Below, piece after piece: positions 26,577 to 32,668 of a DNA stretch of 32,668 nucleotides. The stretch spans positions 1 through 32,668 of the forward strand of contig NZ_JAAALN010000019.1 of assembly GCF_009906795.1 (NCBI RefSeq), given 5' to 3'. The translations under genes and the position numbers were made by a program. A model generated the notes under the pieces. The model was not told the DNA's origin, did no database searches, and saw only the letters and a program-made list of their open reading frames with translations. The DNA comes from Kineococcus siccus (GTDB taxonomy: Bacteria > Actinomycetota > Actinomycetes > Actinomycetales > Kineococcaceae). Numbering within the stretch: position 1 is the stretch's first letter; each line of letters opens with the position of its first letter.

Positions 26577-27089
26577 GTGGCGAGGGACCGCCGCCGCGGG
26601 GCGGAGGCCGGGACGCCGGCGCTGCGCGTGCTCGCCGAGGCGGGGACGGCGCACACGGCCCACCCTTACCCGCACGCCGACGGGGAGAGCCGCTTCGGGG
26701 ACGAGGCGGTCCGGGCCCTGCGCGCGCAGGGGGTCGACGTCACCCCGGAGCGGGCCCTCAAGACGCTGCTGACCGACGTGGACGGCCGCCTCGTCGTGGC
26801 CGTCGTGCCCGTCGCCTCGACGCTGGACCTCAAGGCGCTCGCGGCGGCCGCGGGGGGCAAGCGGGCCACCCTGGCCGATCCCGCCCGGGCCCAGCGCGCC
26901 AGCGGGTACGTGCTGGGGGGCATCAGCCCGCTGGGGCAGCGGACGCGGCTGCCCACGGTCGTGGACGCGTCGGCGCTGACGCACGCCACGGTGCTCGTCA
27001 GCGGCGGCCGCCGCGGCCTGCAGGTGGAGCTCGCCCCCGCCGACCTCGTCGCCCTCACGGACGCCGTGACGGCTCCCGTCGCCCGCTGA
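26577..27089 (+). CDS. ybaK: YbaK/EbsC-type Cys-tRNA(Pro) deacylase
   Basis: Trans-editing enzyme that hydrolyses mischarged Cys-tRNA(Pro), 170 residues. The key lysine is at about 62 in ERALKTLLTDVDGR, with VVAVVPVASTLDLKALA and ASGYVLGGISPLGQ (108-121) forming the rest of the pocket. GTG start, no strong Shine-Dalgarno, co-transcribed with the LON-domain gene. The stop codon lies in a 15-base repeat that duplicates it in frame. The symbol follows family resemblance. Confidence 0.9.
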   Translation: MARDRRRGAEAGTPALRVLAEAGTAHTAHPYPHADGESRFGDEAVRALRAQGVDVTPERALKTLLTDVDGRLVVAVVPVASTLDLKALAAAAGGKRATLADPARAQRASGYVLGGISPLGQRTRLPTVVDASALTHATVLVSGGRRGLQVELAPADLVALTDAVTAPVAR

Positions 27090-27124
27090 ACCGCCGCCCG
27101 CTGAACCGCCGCCGGCTGGAACCG
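27081..27124. repeat. 15-bp repeat, two copies and a degenerate third, across the ybaK stop
   Basis: GCCCGCTGAACCGCC occurs at 27081 and 27096 without mismatch and a degenerate GCCGGCTGGAACCG follows at 27111. Because the unit is 15 bases, the TGA stop of the deacylase gene is repeated in frame. Confidence 0.85.
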
Positions 27125-27150
27125 TCGTGCGCTGGGCTCCCGTCCGCCCG

Positions 27151-27870
27151 TCAGGACGCGTAGACCACGACGTTGTCGCGGTAGTGCCCCGAGGTGCGGT
27201 CGAAGCTGCCGCCGCACGTCACCAGGCGCAGGGCGGGGCCGGGCACCGGACCGTAGACGGCCGCCGTGGGGAACGCGGCCTTGGGGTACTGGGCCACGCC
27301 GTCGACGCGCAGCGAGACGAGCGTGCCGTCGGCCCGGGTGACGAGGACCTCGTCGCCGGGCGCGAGGTCGCGCAGCCGGTAGAACGGCGCGGGGCCGCTG
27401 CGGGAGTCGACGTGGCCGGCGATGATCGCCGGCCCGACGTCGCCGGGGGGCGGGCCGCCCTCGAACCAGCCGACCTGCTGGAAGTCGGTGGGGACCTCCA
27501 GCGTCCCGTCGGGCGCGATGCCCAGCCCCGCGAGGGGCACGTCGACGCCGATGGCGGGCACCTGCAGCCGCACGGGCACGTGGGCCGGGTCGGCCACCCT
27601 CGTGGCCGACGCGGGCACGGGCACGGACCCCTCCGCGACGCCGCCGGCGCCCGCCGGCGCGCCCGCCGCCGGGGCGGGCGAGGCGTCCGTCGCGGACGGC
27701 GTGCTCGCCGGGGTGCTCGGGGTGGACGTGCTCGGGATGGACGTGCTCGGGGTGGACGCGCTCGGGGCGGACGAGGGCCGGGCGGCGCTCCCGGCCGGAC
27801 CCGAGGCGGCGCAGCCGGTCAGGAGGACCGCCGCGGCGAGCAGTCCTCCCGCCCGGTGCAGCGCGCTCAT
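27151..27870 (-). CDS. class F-like sortase, lipoprotein-type signal
   Basis: 239-residue transpeptidase-like enzyme expected at the outer membrane face. A signal sequence ends in the lipobox LTGC (17-20), so it may be lipid-anchored. A low-complexity Ser/Thr/Pro linker (about 30-75) includes a 15-base repeat array. The sortase beta barrel follows from about 97. Catalytic residues are His153 (AGHVDS), Cys219 (LVTCGG) and an arginine, probably Arg231 (YRDN). Its ATG overlaps the stop of the DUF4397 gene (ATGA), so that surface protein is the likely substrate. Class F is assigned from size and actinobacterial context. Confidence 0.9.
   Translation of the reverse strand: MSALHRAGGLLAAAVLLTGCAASGPAGSAARPSSAPSASTPSTSIPSTSTPSTPASTPSATDASPAPAAGAPAGAGGVAEGSVPVPASATRVADPAHVPVRLQVPAIGVDVPLAGLGIAPDGTLEVPTDFQQVGWFEGGPPPGDVGPAIIAGHVDSRSGPAPFYRLRDLAPGDEVLVTRADGTLVSLRVDGVAQYPKAAFPTAAVYGPVPGPALRLVTCGGSFDRTSGHYRDNVVVYAS
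27713..27772. repeat. 15-bp tandem array, four copies (coding)
   Basis: GTGCTCGGGGTGGAC units begin at 27713, 27728, 27743 and 27758 with one to two differences. They encode the STPST-type linker of the sortase on the minus strand. Confidence 0.9.
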
Positions 27871-28766
27871 GCCCGGCTGCGCACCCTTCGGCGCCCGAGC
27901 ACGGCGGCGGCGAGGAGCAGGGCGACGCCACCGGCGAGGACGGACCCGGTGGTGGCCGGGGACGTCGAGGAGGTGGTGGCCGCGGGGGCGGTGCCACCGC
28001 CGCCGGTCTGCGCGCCACCGACGGGCATGGCCGCGGCACCCGCGGCGTCGGTCACGGCGCGCACGCCCAGGGCACCGTCGGCGTCGACCACGACGAGCGT
28101 GTAGACGCCACCGGCGGCGAGGTCGACGGTGGCCGTGGCGGCCGGCAGGCCGGGGGCGGCCGTCTCGAGGACCCAGCTGCCGGCGGGCACGGAGGCGTAG
28201 CCCGTGGGCTGGCCGAACGCGGCACCGTCGGCGATCACGGGGCCGCCGCGGGCGGTGACGGTGACGGCCGGGGCGGCGGAGGCGGCGGGCAGCACGCGCA
28301 CGCGCACCTGGCCGGCGGCCGGCGGGGTGAGGTCGTCCTCGAGGCTCGCCAGGCGCGGGGCCTGCAGCGAGCCCAGCCCGGCGAGGGTGTAGGCCTTGCC
28401 GGCGGCCGCGGTGAAGGTGCTCGAGAGCACGGGGGCCGTCGTGGCCGCGGCGCCCGCGGGGCGGACCTCGGCCGTGTAGCTGCCCGGTGCGAGGCGCTGG
28501 TAGGCGGCGACGTCGCCGTAGCCCGCGCCGCGCGCGAGGTCGACGGGAGCGCCTCCACCGGCCGGCGTGGCCGTGATGTCCATGGCCTCCAGGCCGGGGA
28601 TCAGGTGCCCGGCGCGCACCCACGCGTCCCCGGGGACCGTGGCCGCGCGGGCTCCGGGCGCGGACAGCAGCGCCAGCAGGACGGCGGCGACGACGACGGC
28701 GACGAGCGACGCGCCCCGGCCGGCGGCACGGGCACCTCGTCGCGAGACGGCGGTCTTCGGTTCCAC
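27867..28766 (-). CDS. DUF4397 surface protein with C-terminal anchor
   Basis: 299-residue exported protein. Signal peptide: basic head then LVAVVVAAVLLALLSAPGARA (about 21-41). Two DUF4397-like beta repeats follow (about 47-160 and 165-240), with WVRAGHLIPGLEAMDI and AYQRLAPGSYTAEV in the first. After a Gly/Thr/Ser linker the C-terminus has SPATTG (269-274), a hydrophobic stretch (275-290) and RRRVRSR, the layout of a sortase sorting signal but without a canonical LPXTG. The GTG start follows GAGGGGGAG by six bases. It forms a two-gene unit with the sortase. Confidence 0.85.
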   Translation of the reverse strand: MEPKTAVSRRGARAAGRGASLVAVVVAAVLLALLSAPGARAATVPGDAWVRAGHLIPGLEAMDITATPAGGGAPVDLARGAGYGDVAAYQRLAPGSYTAEVRPAGAAATTAPVLSSTFTAAAGKAYTLAGLGSLQAPRLASLEDDLTPPAAGQVRVRVLPAASAAPAVTVTARGGPVIADGAAFGQPTGYASVPAGSWVLETAAPGLPAATATVDLAAGGVYTLVVVDADGALGVRAVTDAAGAAAMPVGGAQTGGGGTAPAATTSSTSPATTGSVLAGGVALLLAAAVLGRRRVRSRA

Positions 28767-29074
28767 GGTGGGCTCCCCCTCGGGCGTGCTGCTCGGTGCC
28801 GACAGGCACCGGAGACGACGACGGCGGGCGGGTGGGTTCCGGAGGGAGGCCCGGCGGGTGCCGGCCTCTGCTGCTCCGCACTCCGCGACGCGACGGCCAG
28901 TGTGACCCATCGTCAGCCCGGCCGCACCCGTCCGGCGCGCGGGGGACGGGGAGCCACTGCCGACGGAACTCCAGCGCGGGTGGACCACGCCGGTCCGGTT
29001 CCGCCGCCTCCCGGCACATCCGTTGCGGCACAGCGGCTCCTGGAAAGCCACTCGCCGGCGGCTCAAGCGCTGAG

Positions 29075-29097
29075 TCACGAGTTGTGACGCCTCGTGA
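29075..29097. promoter_or_regulatory. operator-like inverted repeat ahead of the glycosyltransferase operon
   Basis: TCACGAG (29075-29081) and CTCGTGA (29091-29097) are perfect inverted repeats with a 9-base centre. GTCAC and GTGAC (29074-29088) form a second, nested one. The regulator is unknown. Confidence 0.5.
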
Positions 29098-29142
29098 GTT
29101 CTTGTGGCCGACGGGGGAACCACGTCCGACCGCGCTGTGCGA

Positions 29143-29171
29143 CTACTCAGAGTGACATTTACGCTACTCAG
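29143..29171. promoter_or_regulatory. direct repeat CTACTCAG, two copies 21 bases apart
   Basis: CTACTCAG at 29143-29150 and 29164-29171. The 21-base period puts both on the same face of the helix, as for a dimeric activator or repressor site upstream of the candidate minus-10 box. Function is inference. Confidence 0.45.
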
Positions 29172-29236
29172 CGAAGTACTTGCACAGACGGCCCATCCAT
29201 CCCCGAAGAGGCTCCGAACGGCGTGCGTGCTTGCCC

Positions 29237-29242
29237 TAATCT
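29237..29242 (+). promoter_or_regulatory. candidate minus-10 box TAATCT of the glycosyltransferase operon
   Basis: TAATCT is the best minus-10 match in the region and would give a leader of about 75 bases before the ATG at 29325. No good minus-35 at 16 to 18 bases is seen, which would suit an activator-dependent promoter. Confidence 0.45.
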
Positions 29243-29324
29243 CAACGGAACGACGGTCACCACTCGTCGCTCCCTCGACGACGCGGGCTCAGACATCACT
29301 GCTCATCCGCCGGAGGACCCTCAC

Positions 29325-30239
29325 ATGACCCGAACGAAGCTGCGCGACGTCTCCGCACCGAAGGTGACCATCGTCGTCCCCGCCCGCAACGAGGCCCGCA
29401 ACCTCGAGGTCGTCCTGCCCCTCCTGCCGGAGGTGCACGAGGTCATCGTCGTCGACGGGCACTCCTCCGACGACACGGCCGAGGTCGTGGCGCGCGTCCT
29501 GCCCACCGCCGCCTTCCTGCAGCAGACCCGCAAGGGCAAGGGCAACGCCCTGGCCGTGGGCTTCGAGGCGGCGACCGGTGACATCGTCGTCATGTTCGAC
29601 GCCGACGGGTCCGCCGACCCGCGCGAGATCGACGACTTCGTCACCGCGCTGACCGCGGGCGCGGACTTCGCCAAGGGCAGCCGCGTGCTGGCCGCCGGCG
29701 GCAGCGAGGACATCACGGTCATCCGCGACGCCGGGAACCGGATGCTCACCCTCATCACGAACGTCCTGTTCCGCACCAAGTACACCGACCTCTGCTACGG
29801 CTACAACGCGTTCTGGCGGGACGTGCTGCCGCACCTGAACATCCCGTCCTCGCGACTGCCCTCCGCGCAGTGGGGTGACGGGTTCGAGATCGAGACCCTC
29901 ATCAACTGCCGCGTCGCGGCCGCCGACCTCGCGATCCACGAGGTCCCCAGCGTGGAGCTGCAGCGCATCCACGGCGAGAGCAACCTGCACGCGGTGCGCG
30001 ACGGCCTGCGCGTGCTCAAGACGATCCTCACCGAGCGCCTCCGCGACGGCCGCACGCACACCGCGGCCCCCGCCGCCGAGGTCCTCAGCGTCGCCCACGC
30101 CCCCACCCCCCAGGTGGCCGCGCAGCGCCAGGCCGCCGTGGACAACCTCACGACGGCTCCCGCGGCCGACACGGTCATCGACCTGCGCTCGTTCGACGTC
30201 CACGTCGAGGCCACGGGTCACCTGCGGGAGAACGCGTGA
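29325..30239 (+). CDS. family 2 glycosyltransferase (DPM1-like), first of operon
   Basis: 304-residue GT-A enzyme: VTIVVPARNEARNLEVV, VVDGHSSDDTAEV, RKGKGNALAVGFEAATGD, the metal-binding DAD in [37 protein letters not shown] and RIHGESNL. It parallels the his-locus enzyme along about 230 residues, but its tail (about 245-304) is unrelated except for a short V/I-D-L element near VIDLRSFDV. No membrane segments. The ATG has GGAGGA seven bases upstream, and longer upstream reading in the frame is not conserved. The stop overlaps the next gene's GTG. Probably transfers a sugar for a surface glycan; donor unknown. Confidence 0.91.
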   Translation: MTRTKLRDVSAPKVTIVVPARNEARNLEVVLPLLPEVHEVIVVDGHSSDDTAEVVARVLPTAAFLQQTRKGKGNALAVGFEAATGDIVVMFDADGSADPREIDDFVTALTAGADFAKGSRVLAAGGSEDITVIRDAGNRMLTLITNVLFRTKYTDLCYGYNAFWRDVLPHLNIPSSRLPSAQWGDGFEIETLINCRVAAADLAIHEVPSVELQRIHGESNLHAVRDGLRVLKTILTERLRDGRTHTAAPAAEVLSVAHAPTPQVAAQRQAAVDNLTTAPAADTVIDLRSFDVHVEATGHLRENA

Positions 30240-31486
30240 GCACCGGCGCGCAGACGGGCGCACCCCGCGTCCTCGTCGTCGGGTCGGGCTGGCGCTTCAC
30301 CTCCGGGATCAGCTACTTCACCTGCCGCCTGACCAACGCGTTCGCGCAGGTCACGCCCACGAGCGCGCTGCTCATGCGCCGCCTCGTGCCGACCGCGCTG
30401 TACCCCGGCCGCGCCCGCGTGGGCTCGGTCGTCAACGACCTCGAGTACGCCCCCGACGTCGACGTCTTCGACGGGGTCGACTGGTACTGGGGCCGCAGCG
30501 CCCCGGCCGCGGCGGCCTTCCTGGGCCAGCAGCGCCCCGACGTGGTCGTCCTGCAGTGGTGGACCGGCGCCGTCCTGCACTCCTACCTGCTGCTCGCGAC
30601 CCTGGCCCGCCGTCGCGGCGCCAAGGTCGTCGTGGAGTGGCACGAGGTGCAGGACACGGGCGAGGCCCGCATCCCCGGCGTCGTGCGGTACGTGAAGCTC
30701 GCGATGCGGGCCCTGCTGCGCCGCGTCGACGCCCACGTCGTGCACTCGGCGTACGACGCCGCGCTGCTGCAGGAGGCGTACGGCCTCGACCCCGCGGCCG
30801 TCACGATCATCCCGCACGGCCCCTACGACCACGTGGTCGCACCGCCGGCCGCCGCCGCGACGCCGTCCCCCGTCCCGGCGAGCCGCCGGCCGAGCGACGA
30901 CGCCGCCCCCTCGACCCCGCCGATGAACCTGCTGTTCTTCGGCACGATCCGCCCGTACAAGGGCCTCGAGGACCTCGTCGAGGCGTTCTCCTCGCTGCCC
31001 CGCGACGTGGCCGAGCAGTTCCGGCTCAGCATCGTCGGGGAGACGTGGGAGGGCTGGACGCACCCGCTCGAGGCCGCCGCCGCCAGCCCGCACGCCGACC
31101 TCATCGACGTCGTGAACCGCTACGTGAGCGACGCCGAGGTCCGCGAGCACTTCGCGGCGGCCGACGCCCTCGTCCTGCCCTACCGCCGCTCGTCGGCCTC
31201 CGGCCCGCTGCACATGGCGATGAGCGCCGGCCTGCCCACGATCGTGTCGTCGGTCGGTGGCCTGGTCGAGGCCGCGGCGGAGTACGACGGCGCCCTGCCG
31301 GTGCCCCCGGCCGACCCGGCCGCCCTCGCGGTCGCGCTGCGGCAGCTGCTCACGCTGCGCGGGCGCCGCTTCGCCGACCCGCACTCGTGGTCGGCCTCCG
31401 TCGCCGCCTACCTCCGGGTCTTCGCCGGCCTGGGCCTGCCCTCGGTGCCGCACCGCGAGACGGTCCCGTCCCACCCCGCCGCCTGA
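30236..31486 (+). CDS. family 4-like glycosyltransferase
   Basis: 416-residue GT-B glycosyltransferase. The N-terminal acceptor domain starts RVLVVGSGWRFTSGISYFT and includes VVVLQWWTGAVLHSYL and VVEWHEVQDTGEARIPG. A Pro/Ala/Ser linker lies near 205-228. The C-terminal nucleotide-sugar domain starts MNLLFFGTIRPYKGLEDLVE and contains LSIVGETWEGW and ALVLPYRRSSASGPLHMAMS followed by GLPTIVSSVGG. The usual E-x7-E is modified in this region. GTG overlaps the preceding stop (GTGA), so it is co-translated with the GT2. Specificity unknown. Confidence 0.9.
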   Translation: MSTGAQTGAPRVLVVGSGWRFTSGISYFTCRLTNAFAQVTPTSALLMRRLVPTALYPGRARVGSVVNDLEYAPDVDVFDGVDWYWGRSAPAAAAFLGQQRPDVVVLQWWTGAVLHSYLLLATLARRRGAKVVVEWHEVQDTGEARIPGVVRYVKLAMRALLRRVDAHVVHSAYDAALLQEAYGLDPAAVTIIPHGPYDHVVAPPAAAATPSPVPASRRPSDDAAPSTPPMNLLFFGTIRPYKGLEDLVEAFSSLPRDVAEQFRLSIVGETWEGWTHPLEAAAASPHADLIDVVNRYVSDAEVREHFAAADALVLPYRRSSASGPLHMAMSAGLPTIVSSVGGLVEAAAEYDGALPVPPADPAALAVALRQLLTLRGRRFADPHSWSASVAAYLRVFAGLGLPSVPHRETVPSHPAA

Positions 31487-31497
31487 GAGGACCCTCC

Positions 31498-32649
31498 GTG
31501 GTCGTGGAACACCCCCTGCCCGGGCTGATCGATCCCCCGCAGCGGAGCGCGACCGCGACCGGTCTGCTCCTCGCCTCCCGGGGCGACGCCCTGACGCCGT
31601 ACCTGTTCGCCGAGCTCGAGCGGCGCTACCCCGTGCTCGGGCGCATCGACGCGGAGCTGTCCCCGTGGCAGCGCGCCGTCGTGGCCCTCGCCACGGTCCG
31701 TCCCTCGCGCGTGCGCTGGGCCGAGCAGTTCTACAAGAGCGGCCTCGGCCACCGCTTCCGCACCGCGCGCGCGGTGGACGCCCGGCGGCGCGCGGGGTTC
31801 CCGCAGGCTCCGGTGTTCCAGGTGCACGCCCTCTTCGAGGTGCCCGGCGCCGCGACCCACCTGTACGTCGACTGCACCCACCGGCAGTCCGCGCAGCAGT
31901 GGCCGGCCTGGAACCCGCTGCGCGGCAAGGCGCTGGCCCGCTGGTACGCCCGCGAGGAGCGCATCTACCGCGACGCCGCGCACGTGTTCGCGTTCAGCCG
32001 GGACACACGGCGCTCGCTCGTGGAGGAGTACGGCGTCGACCCCGCCGCCGTGAGCGTCGTCGGGGCCGGCGTCAACGGCGAGCTGCAGCCCAGTTCCACG
32101 GCCCGCCGCCGCGCGGCCTGGGGCCACGACGGCCCGACGCTGCTGTTCATCGGCAACGACTTCGCGCGCAAGGGGGGCCACGACCTGCTCGCGGCGTTCG
32201 CGACGCTGCGCACCGAGTTCCCGCGCGCCCGGCTGCAGCTGGTCGGCACCCGCCCGGACCTGCCCGCGCAGCCCGGCGTGGAAGTCCTCGGGCGCGTGCA
32301 CGACCGCGCGCGCATCGCGCAGCTGTACGCCGCGGCCGACGTCTTCTGCCTGCCCTCGGTGTTCGACCCGCTGCCGCTCGTCCTGCTGGAGGCCATGGCC
32401 CACGGGGTCCCCGTGGTCACGACCGCGTCCTGCGGCATCCCCGACGTGCTGACGGACGGCCGCGAGGGCACCGTCGTGCCCGCGCGCGACCCCGCGGCGC
32501 TGGCCACCGCGCTGGCCCGCGTCCTGCGCTCCCCCGACGAGGCGCTCGCGATGGCGGACGCGGCGCGCCGCCGCACGTCGCGCGAGTTCAGCTGGCGCGC
32601 GGTGGTCGACCGGATGGCTCCCGTGCTGGACGGTGTGCACCCCTCCTGA
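31498..32649 (+). CDS. family 4 glycosyltransferase
   Basis: 383-residue GT-B glycosyltransferase. The N-terminal domain includes FQVHALFEVPGAATHLYVDC and AHVFAFSRDTRRSLVEEYG. The C-terminal domain has TLLFIGNDFARKGGHDLLAAF (with the expected basic residue after the glycine), RLQLVGTRPDLPAQPGVEVLG, and FCLPSVFDPLPLVLLEAMAHG, where an aspartate takes the first glutamate position of the E-x7-E motif. GTG start with GAGAGGA six bases upstream, 11 bases after the previous gene. The operon probably continues beyond the window. Confidence 0.9.
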   Translation: MVVEHPLPGLIDPPQRSATATGLLLASRGDALTPYLFAELERRYPVLGRIDAELSPWQRAVVALATVRPSRVRWAEQFYKSGLGHRFRTARAVDARRRAGFPQAPVFQVHALFEVPGAATHLYVDCTHRQSAQQWPAWNPLRGKALARWYAREERIYRDAAHVFAFSRDTRRSLVEEYGVDPAAVSVVGAGVNGELQPSSTARRRAAWGHDGPTLLFIGNDFARKGGHDLLAAFATLRTEFPRARLQLVGTRPDLPAQPGVEVLGRVHDRARIAQLYAAADVFCLPSVFDPLPLVLLEAMAHGVPVVTTASCGIPDVLTDGREGTVVPARDPAALATALARVLRSPDEALAMADAARRRTSREFSWRAVVDRMAPVLDGVHPS

Positions 32650-32668
32650 TGCCCCGGCTCCCCCGCAC

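Larger units (their letters stand above)
28767..29324. other. 558-bp divergent intergenic region
   Basis: No supported gene. The half nearer the surface-protein gene is GC-rich leader. From about 29070 the base composition drops and regulatory-looking elements cluster: inverted repeat TCACGAG/CTCGTGA (29075-29097), overlapping GTCAC/GTGAC, direct repeats CTACTCAG (29143 and 29164), and TAATCT at 29237. It likely holds the promoters of both flanking operons. Confidence 0.6.

Noticed and set aside
28790-29323. Small ORFs and tRNA in the 558-bp intergenic region
   Set aside because: The short frames have no ribosome-binding sites or recognisable sequence, and no cloverleaf with a TPsiC-like arm was seen.
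29094-29324. Upstream extension of the GT2 gene at 29325
   Set aside because: The extension includes the promoter-like TAATCT and direct repeats and has no family likeness, whereas ATG 29325 has GGAGGA at seven bases.

Overview
The window is GC-rich bacterial chromosome. Leaderless GTG/ATG starts, stop/start overlaps of four bases, and the gene orders argCJBDFRH, infC-rpmI-rplT-methyltransferase-kinase-pheST and hisD...hisCBHA all point to an actinobacterium. Protein resemblance suggests the Kineosporiales (Kineococcus-like), but that is inference, not a measured match. I see no phage genes, insertion sequences, CRISPR arrays, tRNA or rRNA genes. Most of the window is core metabolism and translation.

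Left part, all on the minus strand. A translation block runs right to left from about 16.3 kb to 8.0 kb: infC, rpmI, rplT, a SpoU-type RNA methyltransferase, a soluble PAS histidine kinase, pheS, pheT and a short-chain dehydrogenase. It is followed by the arginine operon argC-argJ-argB-argD-argF-argR-argH and the start of a 3-methyladenine DNA glycosylase that runs off the left edge. The arginine genes overlap at almost every junction. They are preceded by a palindromic ARG-box candidate lying on the promoter of argC, and argR is encoded inside the operon. argG is not here.

Middle. Divergent from infC are a DUF1844 gene and a DoxX-like membrane protein gene on the plus strand. They meet the histidine unit head-on at a 16-bp perfect terminator stem. 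The histidine genes (minus strand, about 25.0 to 17.7 kb) are hisD, an unrecognised 201-residue gene, a family-2 glycosyltransferase with its own leader and terminator-like hairpin, then hisC-hisB-hisH-hisA and an SseB-like gene. hisF and hisI are absent. The 5' end of hisA looks frame-disrupted: no usual start codon lies in frame ahead of the conserved first beta strand.

Right part. A PhzF-like gene (minus) is divergent from a LON-substrate-binding-domain gene and a YbaK-type deacylase gene (plus). A minus-strand pair follows: a DUF4397 surface protein with a C-terminal anchor, and a class F-like sortase with a lipoprotein signal. After a 558-bp intergenic region with palindromes, an operon of three glycosyltransferases (one GT2, two GT4) begins. 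It probably continues a surface-polysaccharide cluster beyond the right edge. Its GT2 is a paralog of the one inside the histidine locus.

The less ordinary signals are the damaged or non-canonical hisA start, the AUC start of infC, four separate 15-bp tandem arrays in about 5.3 kb, the glycosyltransferase module interrupting the his genes, several leaderless promoters, and the operator-like array ahead of the glycosyltransferase operon. I did not find a convincing wholly new multi-gene system.
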